Shown piece by piece: positions 1 through 5,779 of a stretch of DNA of 8,871 nucleotides (within the stretch, counting starts at the first letter, position 1; every line of letters starts with the position of its first letter). A model generated the notes under the pieces. The model saw only the letters and a list, made by a program, of their open reading frames with translations, was not told the origin of the DNA and made no database searches. Source of the DNA: CAZOVB01 sp964583095 (GTDB lineage: Bacteria > Planctomycetota > Phycisphaerae > SM23-33); NCBI GenBank assembly GCA_964583095.1, contig CAZOVB010000109.1:1-8871 (forward strand), read 5' to 3'. The translations under genes were made by a program, and so were the position numbers.

Positions 1-3
1 AAA

Positions 4-30
4 CGCGTATGCTTACGCGGCCCGGCCGCG
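4..30. repeat. Two overlapping inverted repeats (mutually exclusive hairpins)
   Basis: CGCGTA (4-9) pairs with TACGCG (14-19) across a 4-base loop. CGCGGC (16-21) pairs with GCCGCG (25-30) across a 3-base loop. The two hairpins share bases 16-19, so only one can form at a time. They lie at the left edge, just before the IS-end-like motif. No T-tract follows either arm, so a plain terminator is not evident. The pairing is seen directly; a role is unknown. Confidence 0.4.
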
Positions 31-31
31 C

Positions 32-74
32 TGGAAGCTCCAATGTACCTCCCCGCTGGTCAATTGCAAGCTCC
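32..74 (+). repeat. IS-end-like motif array, left copy
   Basis: The stretch contains AAGCTCC (35-41), TGTACCTCCCCG (44-55), and TTGCAAGCTCC (64-74). The same order, TGTACCTCCCCG then TTGNAAGCTCC, recurs in the same orientation at 8586-8622. Short repeated boxes of this sort, spaced by a dozen or more bases, resemble the multiple transposase-binding repeats at the ends of IS21-family elements. No transposase gene adjoins it inside the window, so this is either a relic or the tip of an element lying to the left. The family assignment is inferred from general resemblance only. Confidence 0.35.
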
Positions 75-112
75 CGGAACGTACTTTCCACCCGGCCCGG
101 CCAAAGGCTTCC

Positions 113-142
113 TTGACAGCATAGGCGCTGCGAGCCTTTAAT
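113..142 (+). promoter_or_regulatory. Sigma-70-type promoter for the TM1266-family gene
   Basis: A perfect -35 box TTGACA (113-118) is followed after 18 bases by TTTAAT (137-142), a 5/6 match to the -10 consensus. Transcription would start near 149, giving a leader of about 50 bases before the ATG at 200. The AT-rich patch stands out against the GC-rich surroundings. Confidence 0.55.
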
Positions 143-199
143 TTATTGTAGAACCCGGCATCAGGCCGGACTCGATTCGTCTCAACAAGGAGAAAACCG

Positions 200-466
200 A
201 TGAAGGAAACCCATGTCATACTGGGCGTTCACATTACCGACCGTCTCAAGGAAGCGGTGGAAGTGCAGAAGCACCTGACGGCCCACGGGCAGTTCATCAA
301 GACGCGCCTGGGGCTCCATGAAGTTGGTTCCGAGGCCGCCGGCGTCAACGGCATGCTCATCCTGGAGATGGTCGGCGGAGAAAAAAAGGCCGACGCCCTG
401 GCCGACGAACTCAACGCCATCGACGGCGTCGAGGCCAAGAAGCTCACGTTCGCCCACCCGGCCTGA
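200..466 (+). CDS. TM1266-family putative iron-only hydrogenase system regulator
   Basis: This 88-residue protein matches the small TM1266 family, often annotated as a putative regulator of [FeFe]-hydrogenase systems and predicted to adopt a ferredoxin-like fold similar to the NikR C-terminal domain. Family-like segments are ITDRLKEAVEVQKHL (12-26), the core IKTRLGLHEV (33-42), the strand GMLILEMVGG (51-60), and the final helix with DGVEAKKLTF (75-84). Six histidines (5, 11, 25, 29, 40, 86) are notable, but metal binding is not shown. The start is firm: AAGGAG at 187-192 sits 7 bases before the ATG. No DNA-binding domain is visible, so 'regulator' is a family label rather than a demonstrated role. 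No hydrogenase or HydE/F/G maturase gene lies in the window, and the gene appears to be transcribed alone from the promoter at 113-142. Confidence 0.82.
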   Translation: MKETHVILGVHITDRLKEAVEVQKHLTAHGQFIKTRLGLHEVGSEAAGVNGMLILEMVGGEKKADALADELNAIDGVEAKKLTFAHPA

Positions 467-558
467 CCCCCAGAGGCAAGGGCTGCAACAGAAAGCTCCC
501 GCGCCCCGCAGGCGGGCCAGGGATTTTCCTATGCGCTGAATCTGGGCATGGCCCCAAG

Positions 559-1518
559 TCAGCTTCGGCGCCAGGCAGCGAAACGCCTGGCCAGCTCGGG
601 CTGAAGGCGGGGGGCGTCTTCCATGTTCCGGGGGTAATCGTAGTAGACGACGTGCTCCGGATCGAGCGAAAACAGCTCGTCGAGCCTGTCGAGTGTTCGC
701 TCCACCGATGCGGCCTGGTGGGTCTGGGTCTCGACCAGGACGAACTTTTTTCGCCGGTTGACCTGGGCGCTGCGGGCGAAACGAAGGAAATTGTCGGGCA
801 GGAGTTTCTTGGTTCCCCCGCCCTCGATGGGGAAGTTGTCCTCCGGTCGCAGGCACGAGCCGTCGCAGCCGAACTCGTCCAGGCCTTCTACTTGTGAGCA
901 GAGTTCCAGCAGGGCGTCTTCCATGAAGCAGTAGAGGAACAGTGAGATCATCAACTGCGGACGCTTTTCCCGAAGGGCGGCGTTGACCTTGGAGAAGAAG
1001 TCGACGGTCGAGCGGACCTGAACATCTCCCACGGCCGGGCCGGAGCAGGCGTCGATGGCGGCCTGGCTGTGGTCTTCGATATCCAGGCTCTTGAGTTCAT
1101 CCCAGATGATACCGGTAATCGGCAGCTCTTCGAGCATGGATTCCACCGCTTCGATGAACCCCTCCAATGAACCGGGATGGTGAACGCTGATCATGGGCCC
1201 GAAAAAATTCTTGGCTGTTCCGTCGGGATTCCGCGCCCAGAGCTCCGGGTTGGAGGCCGAGAGATACCCGACCGCGCGATGCCAGCCTGCCACCAGCCCT
1301 CCCACGCGCGACGGCACGGCGAGGATGTCGAGGCCCTGCGTTTGGGCGGCCTCGCAGACGGCGGGAAGGTTGCTCCCGGCCAGGTCGCCTTCGTGGACGG
1401 CGATGCAGATCGAGTCCACGGCTGCGTCCTTGAGGCGTTTCATGTCGTCGGCGTAGATGCGCCGGTCCACGCAGAAATCCTGTCCCTTGAAGTAGTAAAC
1501 ACTCAGTCGCTTGTTCAT
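559..1518 (-). CDS. Uncharacterised TIM-barrel-like protein, possible glycoside hydrolase relative
   Basis: This 319-residue protein has no signal peptide or membrane segment and is probably cytoplasmic. I do not recognise a specific family. Short hydrophobic strands ending in polar residues recur at near-regular spacing: ICIAVHEGD (37-45), LDILAVPSRVGG (63-74), ITGIIWDELK (134-143), LMISLFLYC (189-197), VEGLDEFGCDG (210-220), FVLVETQTH (259-267), and VVYYDYPRN (290-298). This rhythm is typical of a (beta/alpha)8 barrel with active-site residues at strand ends. D140/E141, D214/E215 and E263 are the acidic candidates expected in a retaining or inverting glycosidase, and W139 beside DE fits a sugar-binding pocket. 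The upstream Shine-Dalgarno is weak (GGA about 8 bases before the ATG). The gene converges on the TM1266 gene and diverges from the DUF58 gene, with no linked sugar transporter or regulator. The coding frame is secure; the enzyme class is inference. Confidence 0.75.
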   Translation of the reverse strand: MNKRLSVYYFKGQDFCVDRRIYADDMKRLKDAAVDSICIAVHEGDLAGSNLPAVCEAAQTQGLDILAVPSRVGGLVAGWHRAVGYLSASNPELWARNPDGTAKNFFGPMISVHHPGSLEGFIEAVESMLEELPITGIIWDELKSLDIEDHSQAAIDACSGPAVGDVQVRSTVDFFSKVNAALREKRPQLMISLFLYCFMEDALLELCSQVEGLDEFGCDGSCLRPEDNFPIEGGGTKKLLPDNFLRFARSAQVNRRKKFVLVETQTHQAASVERTLDRLDELFSLDPEHVVYYDYPRNMEDAPRLQPELARRFAAWRRS

Positions 1519-1615
1519 GGTGTCGTTCCGCTGTAAGAGGGCGGGATTCTATGCAGCCTGGCGTGCAGCGGGCAAGGGAAAACTCGCATCATGGGCTCTC
1601 GCGCAGGCTTTGCGA

Positions 1616-1644
1616 TTTACCCCCGACCCGCGGGGCGATACGAT
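1616..1644 (+). promoter_or_regulatory. Possible promoter giving a leaderless DUF58 transcript
   Basis: TTTACC (1616-1621, 4/6 to the -35 consensus) is followed after exactly 17 bases by TACGAT (1639-1644, 4/6 to the -10 consensus). The ATG at 1651 is only 6 bases further on, so transcription would begin at or next to the start codon. No purine-rich ribosome site precedes 1651 apart from GGGG at 1645-1648. The boxes are imperfect, so this is a suggestion. Confidence 0.28.
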
Positions 1645-1650
1645 GGGGCC

Positions 1651-2550
1651 ATGGCGCTATCGGCTGAGGAATATCTTCGTCCCGACGTGATCCAGCAGAT
1701 CCAGAGGCTGGACATGAAGGCCCGGTTCATCGTGGAGGGGTTCATGACCGGTCTGCACGCCTCGCCGTTCCACGGGTTTTCGGTGGAGTTCAGCGAGCAC
1801 CGCAAGTACGTCCCGGGCGATGATATCCGGCAGATCGACTGGAACGTCTACGCCAAGACCGACCGGTTCTACATCAAGAAATTCGAGGCAGAGACCAACC
1901 TGGCCGCCTATCTCTTGGTGGACGCCTCGGCCAGCATGGATTTCGCCAACGGCGGTCGCATGACCAAGATGGACTACGCGATCTGCCTGGCCGCCGCCCT
2001 GGGCTACATGATGACCAACCAGCAGGACGCGGTGGGGCTCTTCACCTTCGACGAAAAGGTCCGCCAGTACCTGCCCCCCAAGAGCAAACGGCAGCACCTG
2101 ACGAACATCCTGGGTACGCTGGCAGCGACCCGGCCCCAGGGCGAGACGAACCTGGCCGGGGCGATCCACGACATCGCCTCGCGCGTCCGCAAGCGTGGCC
2201 TGATGATCCTGCTCTCGGACCTGCTGGCCGAGCAGGAGGAGGTGATCGAGGCCCTGCACCACCTGAAGTTCGGAGGCCACGATCTGATCATCTTCCAGGT
2301 GCTGGATGAATCGGAGGTGACCTTCGAGTTCGACGGGCAGATGCGCCTGGAGGAACCCGAGACCGGCGAGACGCTGGACGTGGACCCCCGCAGCATCCGC
2401 CAGGCCTACCTGGAGGAGATCCAGCGGTTCATCGACGAATACAAGCGCCAGTGCCAGGCCGTCCGGGCCGACTTCGTCACCGTCCACAACGGCATGACGT
2501 TCGACAAGGCCCTGATCGAGTTCCTCGTGCAGCGCCAGGGGAGGATGTAA
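1651..2550 (+). CDS. DUF58 domain protein with von Willebrand A-like MIDAS
   Basis: The 299-residue protein is a DUF58-family member. The signature block runs from SPFHGFSVEFSEHRKY (38-53) through PGDDIRQIDWNVYAKT (55-70) to the FEAETN segment (78-83). A VWA-like fold follows, with a MIDAS motif DASAS (91-95), the threonine in GETNL (164-168), and an LSD aspartate near 190, which together could bind a divalent metal. The family is usually encoded beside a MoxR AAA+ ATPase and acts with it as a chaperone-like or cell-envelope module; no moxR lies here. The frame is open from an ATG at 1591, but family homology begins just after 1651 and the extra 20 residues are low in character, so I prefer 1651. 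Its stop lies 10 bases from the convergent hydrolase stop. The family call is firm and the cellular role unknown. Confidence 0.9.
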   Translation: MALSAEEYLRPDVIQQIQRLDMKARFIVEGFMTGLHASPFHGFSVEFSEHRKYVPGDDIRQIDWNVYAKTDRFYIKKFEAETNLAAYLLVDASASMDFANGGRMTKMDYAICLAAALGYMMTNQQDAVGLFTFDEKVRQYLPPKSKRQHLTNILGTLAATRPQGETNLAGAIHDIASRVRKRGLMILLSDLLAEQEEVIEALHHLKFGGHDLIIFQVLDESEVTFEFDGQMRLEEPETGETLDVDPRSIRQAYLEEIQRFIDEYKRQCQAVRADFVTVHNGMTFDKALIEFLVQRQGRM

Positions 2551-2560
2551 GCCCCGCCGG

Positions 2561-3670
2561 CTAGAAGTCCCAGATGTCTCGCCAGAGGGCGGCGGCGAAT
2601 TCCCCGAGGGTCCCGTCGCGACGGGCGTGGCTTCTGCGGGCGTAGCGGACGTTGCCGTCGGGGCCGAAGCCCACTTCCAGCGGCCAGAGGCTCTGGAGCG
2701 AATCGGTACCCATAGAGTATCGCATGTCGTGGAAGCGGACGACGGGTCGGCCCTGGGAGTCCTTGGCCATCTGGGCCCGGAGGTTGCCCGAGGAAAACCA
2801 GTCGTAGATCCGGTAGGCGCGGGTGGTGCGGGCCTGGCGGATCAACTCGTTCTCGGGCGCCTTGGCTGCGACGCTGCTCCGCGGCGGCTGGGAGTTATCG
2901 CTGAGGTGGTGGATCCGCGTGACGATCCAGGCATCGGGGGTCTGGATGACGGTCCGCCAGAGGAAGATCGTGCCGATGGTCGGATACGCCTGGGCCGAGA
3001 CGACCGTCTCGGGCTGGTGTTGGGCCAGGGCCTCGTCCACCGCCCGGCCTCGTAGGACGTACCCCCCGGCCAGGTAGGAGCAGGAGAGGATCATCCCCGC
3101 CCAGCCGATGGCAAGGGTGATTCTGCTAGTCTGGCCGCTGCGGATCTTGCGAACCAGCCAGCAGGCCAGGAGGGTGAAGATCAGCAGGGGGGTGTAGATG
3201 AAATCGATGATGCCCACCGCGTGCAGGGCGTAGCGATGGTTGGTCAGCGGCGAGAAAAGCTGCGTTCCGTAGCTGGTCATCAGGTCCAGGGGAGCGTGGG
3301 TGAGCACGCCCACCAGGCAGCAGGCATAGAGCAGGCCGAAGGAGGCCTTGCCCGGCGGATCGGGCCCATCGCTGCCCGGGCGGGATCGCTTTCGGCCAAG
3401 CCAGAGCTTGCGAAGCCCCATCCACGGCAGCGCGAAAACAAGTGCAATCGCCGGGGCCAGCAGCAGCGAATGCGTCCAGGCCCGGTGAGTCAAGAGCCCC
3501 AGGAACGGATCCTGATTGCCCCCCAGCTTTGCCAGGGCAGGGAAGAACGTGTCCAGGTCCGGGATGTAGGCCGCCAGTGCAGCCACCCAGGTAGCGCTGG
3601 GTCCGATCTTCTGACGGAAGCCCAACTGGGCCGTCGTCGCTCCGAGAAGTCCTTGGGTGATTGAATCCAT
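2561..3670 (-). CDS. YdjM/DUF457-type membrane-bound metal-dependent hydrolase
   Basis: The 369-residue protein begins with the family hallmark MDSITQGLLGA (1-11). It carries the conserved polar motifs PDLD (37-40), HRAWTHS (62-68) and THAPLDLMTSYGTQLFSP (124-141), whose His and Asp residues are the presumed metal ligands. Hydrophobic helices lie near 69-90, 112-125, 153-173 and 185-205. The region after about 210 is a soluble C-terminal domain with alternating strands and no recognised motif, making the protein much longer than compact YdjM homologues (about 200 residues). Substrate is unknown for the family. The gene is last in the ruvA-ruvB-small membrane protein block, 40 bases after the preceding stop. 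No Shine-Dalgarno is seen. TACAAT (3678-3683, minus strand) lies 7 bases before the ATG, which might give an extra leaderless start, but it has no good -35 box. Confidence 0.88.
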   Translation of the reverse strand: MDSITQGLLGATTAQLGFRQKIGPSATWVAALAAYIPDLDTFFPALAKLGGNQDPFLGLLTHRAWTHSLLLAPAIALVFALPWMGLRKLWLGRKRSRPGSDGPDPPGKASFGLLYACCLVGVLTHAPLDLMTSYGTQLFSPLTNHRYALHAVGIIDFIYTPLLIFTLLACWLVRKIRSGQTSRITLAIGWAGMILSCSYLAGGYVLRGRAVDEALAQHQPETVVSAQAYPTIGTIFLWRTVIQTPDAWIVTRIHHLSDNSQPPRSSVAAKAPENELIRQARTTRAYRIYDWFSSGNLRAQMAKDSQGRPVVRFHDMRYSMGTDSLQSLWPLEVGFGPDGNVRYARRSHARRDGTLGEFAAALWRDIWDF

Positions 3671-3710
3671 TTAGCCCATTGTAGGTAGGCGCCGGAGAGA
3701 ATCGCCGAGG

Positions 3711-3920
3711 CTACCTGGAAAGCGAATCGTAAAACAGGAAGCCCGAGAGCAGCACGAGGACAATCCCGAAGACGATGTAGAGCAGTTGCGTCTTCTTCAG
3801 GCCCAGCCTCTTCTGGAAGGCCTTGCCCTGCCAACTGTTTAGCAGCAGGTCCCACTTGCCCAGCGCTCCGGCAATGGCGAAGATGCCCATCACGAGAAAT
3901 ACCGTTGCGAACAGACCCAT
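3711..3920 (-). CDS. Small two-helix membrane protein, Imm17-like
   Basis: A 69-residue protein starts at the ATG at 3920, one base after the ruvB stop (TGA-G-ATG). A perfect AGGAGG (3930-3935, minus strand) lies 9 bases upstream, inside the end of ruvB, which fixes this start over a longer in-frame one at 4016 with a proline/arginine-rich, unlikely N-terminus. Helix 1 is about residues 2-18 (LFATVFLVMGIFAIAGAL). A short loop with KWDLLLNSWQGKAFQKRLG follows, then helix 2 at about 45-63 (LLYIVFGIVLVLLSGFLFY). The pattern of two helices joined by a loop ending 'F.KRLG', then 'LYIVFG', resembles the Imm17 immunity family as I know it. No toxin partner is adjacent, so immunity function is doubtful. 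Tight coupling suggests co-translation with ruvB. Confidence 0.72.
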   Translation of the reverse strand: MGLFATVFLVMGIFAIAGALGKWDLLLNSWQGKAFQKRLGLKKTQLLYIVFGIVLVLLSGFLFYDSLSR

Positions 3921-3921
3921 C

Positions 3922-4989
3922 TCAGCCGGCCTCCTCGGAAGTTTCGGGGTCCTCATCGAACAGGCCCGTCTCCGGCTGCGCGGGGGCGGGGGGCTTCTTG
4001 CGTCCCAGATGCTCAAAGGCCTTGGAAGTGGCCAATCGTCCCCTGCGGGTGCGGGCGAGCATGCCGATCTGGAGCAGGTATGGCTCGACCACGTCCACGA
4101 GGGTGTCGGTTTCTTCGCCCAGGGTCGCTGCCACGGTTTCGATTCCCACCGGCCCGCCGCGATAGACGTCCATAATCGTCCGCAGGAAGCTGCGGTCCAG
4201 TTCGTCCAGGCCGAGCTTGTCGATGCCTTCGAGCTTCAGGGCTGCGTCGATGACTTCCTGGGTGAGCCTGCCCTCGGCGCGGACCTGGGCGTAGTCCCGG
4301 CAGCGGCGAAGAAGGCGGTTGGCGATGCGCGGCGTACCCCGCGCCCGCCGGGCCAATGCGTGCAGGGCGTCTTGGTCAAAGGCGATCTCCAGCATCGAGC
4401 AGGTCATCCGGCAGCGGTCGTAGAGTTCCTGTTCGGACCAGAATTCCAGGTGATGCGTGATGCCGAAGCGCGTCCGCAGCGGGGGGCTCAGCAGGCCGGC
4501 CCGCGTGGTGGCGCCGATCAGCGTGAAAGGCTGGAGGGGAAGGTTGATCGTCCGTGAGTGCATGCCCGAATCGACCACGAAGTCGACCTTGAAATCCTCC
4601 ATCGCCGGGTAAATGTACTCCTCGACGGCCGAGGGCAGGCGGTGAATCTCGTCGATGAACAGCACGTCGCAACTCTGGAGATTGGTCAAGATGCCGATCA
4701 GGTCGCTGGGCCGGGTAAGGGCGGGGCCGGAGGTGACCTTGATATTCGTCTGCATCTCCGAGGCGATCACGTAAGCCAGGGTCGTCTTGCCCAGCCCCGG
4801 CGGGCCGTGGAGAAGCACGTGTTCCATCTGCTCCTTCCGTTGGCGCGAGGCGGTGATGGAGATGGTGAGCTTCTCGATCAGCTCGCCCATCCCGATGCAC
4901 TCCTCCAGGCGGCGGGGGCGCAGAGCCGTGTTCAGCTTCTCGTCCTCCGGTCCGGTGGACTGCTGGGAAAGTATCTTCTCTCGTGCCAT
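3922..4989 (-). CDS. ruvB: Holliday junction branch migration ATPase RuvB
   Basis: RuvB is the AAA+ motor that forms hexameric rings on either side of RuvA and pumps DNA through Holliday junctions. In this 355-residue protein I see Walker A GPPGLGKTT (62-70), Walker B with DEIH (113-116), sensor 1 GATTRAG (159-165), the arginine-finger segment LRTRFG (171-176), sensor 2 GTPRIANRLLRR (217-228), and the C-terminal winged helix with GGPVGIETVAATLGEE and GMLARTRRGR. All key residues are present. The start is the ATG at 4989, with AAGG 6 bases upstream and the typical N-terminus MAREKILS. A further ATG at 5034 would overlap ruvA and add an atypical 15-residue leader. The gap from the ruvA stop is 16 bases. 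The C-terminal tail after GRKKPP is acidic and poorly conserved. Confidence 0.98.
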   Translation of the reverse strand: MAREKILSQQSTGPEDEKLNTALRPRRLEECIGMGELIEKLTISITASRQRKEQMEHVLLHGPPGLGKTTLAYVIASEMQTNIKVTSGPALTRPSDLIGILTNLQSCDVLFIDEIHRLPSAVEEYIYPAMEDFKVDFVVDSGMHSRTINLPLQPFTLIGATTRAGLLSPPLRTRFGITHHLEFWSEQELYDRCRMTCSMLEIAFDQDALHALARRARGTPRIANRLLRRCRDYAQVRAEGRLTQEVIDAALKLEGIDKLGLDELDRSFLRTIMDVYRGGPVGIETVAATLGEETDTLVDVVEPYLLQIGMLARTRRGRLATSKAFEHLGRKKPPAPAQPETGLFDEDPETSEEAG

Positions 4990-5005
4990 GCGGGGCCTTG
5001 GGCTC

Positions 5006-5632
5006 TCAGCCTCCCGCCTTGAGACGGTAGGCATGTTGCAGGATTTCCTCGGGGGTTTTCAGGTCGGGCGCCACGGCCGCCACCCGCTCCACCAGGGCCC
5101 GGGCGTCGGGTCGCTTCTCTCCAAGCTGGATAAGGGCGATGACGGCATCGGCGGCCGCTTCGCTCAACTCCGCCTGGGGAGGTGCGCCGGCGTAGGTGCC
5201 TTCCACGTAGTCGCCGACCTTGTCGTGCAGTTCGGTGATGATCCTCTCGGCCGAGCGGGGGCCGATCTCCGGCAGGGCCTTTAGAAGCCCGGCGTCCTTG
5301 GCCCCGATGGCTGCGGCGATCTGCCCGACCGGCTTGACCAGCGCCCGCAGCGCCTTGCGCGTGCCCAGGCCCTTGACGGTCGTGAACAGGCGGAAGAACT
5401 CCCGGGCCTGTTCGGTCAAAAAGCCGATCAGCCTTGGCTGTTGCTGGCCTCGCGTCGGATCGCCCTCGAAATAGTGAATCGTGTGCAGCAGGACCTCCTG
5501 GCCCAGGCGGCTGGAGTGGTGTTCCAGGTCGCAGCGGGGGATGAGCACCTCGTACCACAGCCCGCCGCCGGTATCCAGCAGCACCTGGGTTTCCGAGACC
5601 TGTTCGAGTTTTCCGGCAATCCGTGCGATCAT
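5006..5632 (-). CDS. ruvA: Holliday junction DNA-binding subunit RuvA
   Basis: RuvA tetramers clamp the four-way junction and load RuvB. The 208-residue protein has the N-terminal OB-fold starting MIARIAGKLE, with an acidic stretch HYFEGD (53-58) near where the acidic pin lies in the E. coli protein. Two helix-hairpin-helix motifs follow: FRLFTTVKGLGTRKALRAL (80-98) and LLKALPEIGPRSAERIITEL (116-135). The C-terminal domain III (about 155-206) binds RuvB and contains ALIQLGEKRPDARALVE. Length is normal for the family. AAGGA (5638-5642, minus strand) lies 5 bases before the ATG. It is the first gene of the minus-strand block and is divergent from the lipoprotein gene, which separates it from ruvC. 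Confidence 0.98.
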   Translation of the reverse strand: MIARIAGKLEQVSETQVLLDTGGGLWYEVLIPRCDLEHHSSRLGQEVLLHTIHYFEGDPTRGQQQPRLIGFLTEQAREFFRLFTTVKGLGTRKALRALVKPVGQIAAAIGAKDAGLLKALPEIGPRSAERIITELHDKVGDYVEGTYAGAPPQAELSEAAADAVIALIQLGEKRPDARALVERVAAVAPDLKTPEEILQHAYRLKAGG

Positions 5633-5656
5633 GCGCGTCCTTCTCCCGATCGATGC

Positions 5657-5684
5657 ATCCTAACAAACGGCGAATGCGATGCAA
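5657..5684 (-). promoter_or_regulatory. Candidate ruvA promoter (extended -10)
   Basis: On the minus strand TTGCAT (5679-5684) is followed after 16 bases by TAGGAT (5657-5662), preceded by TGT, as in an extended -10 element. Transcription would begin near 5650, giving a leader of about 18 bases that carries the AAGGA ribosome site. The -35 box is weak (3/6). The pentamer GATGC recurs at 5652, 5678 and 5685 and could be an operator half-site. No E. coli-type LexA box (CTGT-N8-ACAG) is seen. Confidence 0.32.
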
Positions 5685-5700
5685 GATGCCGGTGAAAATC

Positions 5701-5729
5701 TTGCCCGAGGCCCGGCAGGCATCTATCAT
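5701..5729 (+). promoter_or_regulatory. Candidate promoter for the lipoprotein gene
   Basis: TTGCCC (5701-5706, 4/6) is separated by an ideal 17 bases from TATCAT (5724-5729, 5/6). Transcription would begin near 5736, about 44 bases before the ATG at 5780, and the leader carries AGGAG at 5768-5772. It faces away from the ruvA promoter. Confidence 0.42.
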
Positions 5730-5779
5730 CGTCCGCGTCCAGTTCAGCAATTCATCGCCCTCACGACAGGAGATGTCGG

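Noticed and set aside
13..219. Minus-strand open frame of 68 codons at the left edge
   Set aside because: It would start inside the TM1266 gene and run through that gene's promoter and the IS-end-like motifs; no ribosome site or family resemblance.
498..527. CCCGC/GCGGG inverted repeat with TTTT after it, downstream of the TM1266 gene
   Set aside because: Stem of 5 with a 9-base loop, and the T-run is 7 bases beyond the stem; too weak to call a terminator.
1657..2487. Open frame of 276 codons antisense to the DUF58 gene
   Set aside because: The plus strand encodes an unmistakable DUF58 protein; the antisense reading has no recognisable motif.
3921..4016. Longer N-terminus for the small membrane protein (start at 4016)
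   Set aside because: The added 32 residues are Pro/Arg-rich shadow of the ruvB 3' end, while the ATG at 3920 has an ideal AGGAGG.
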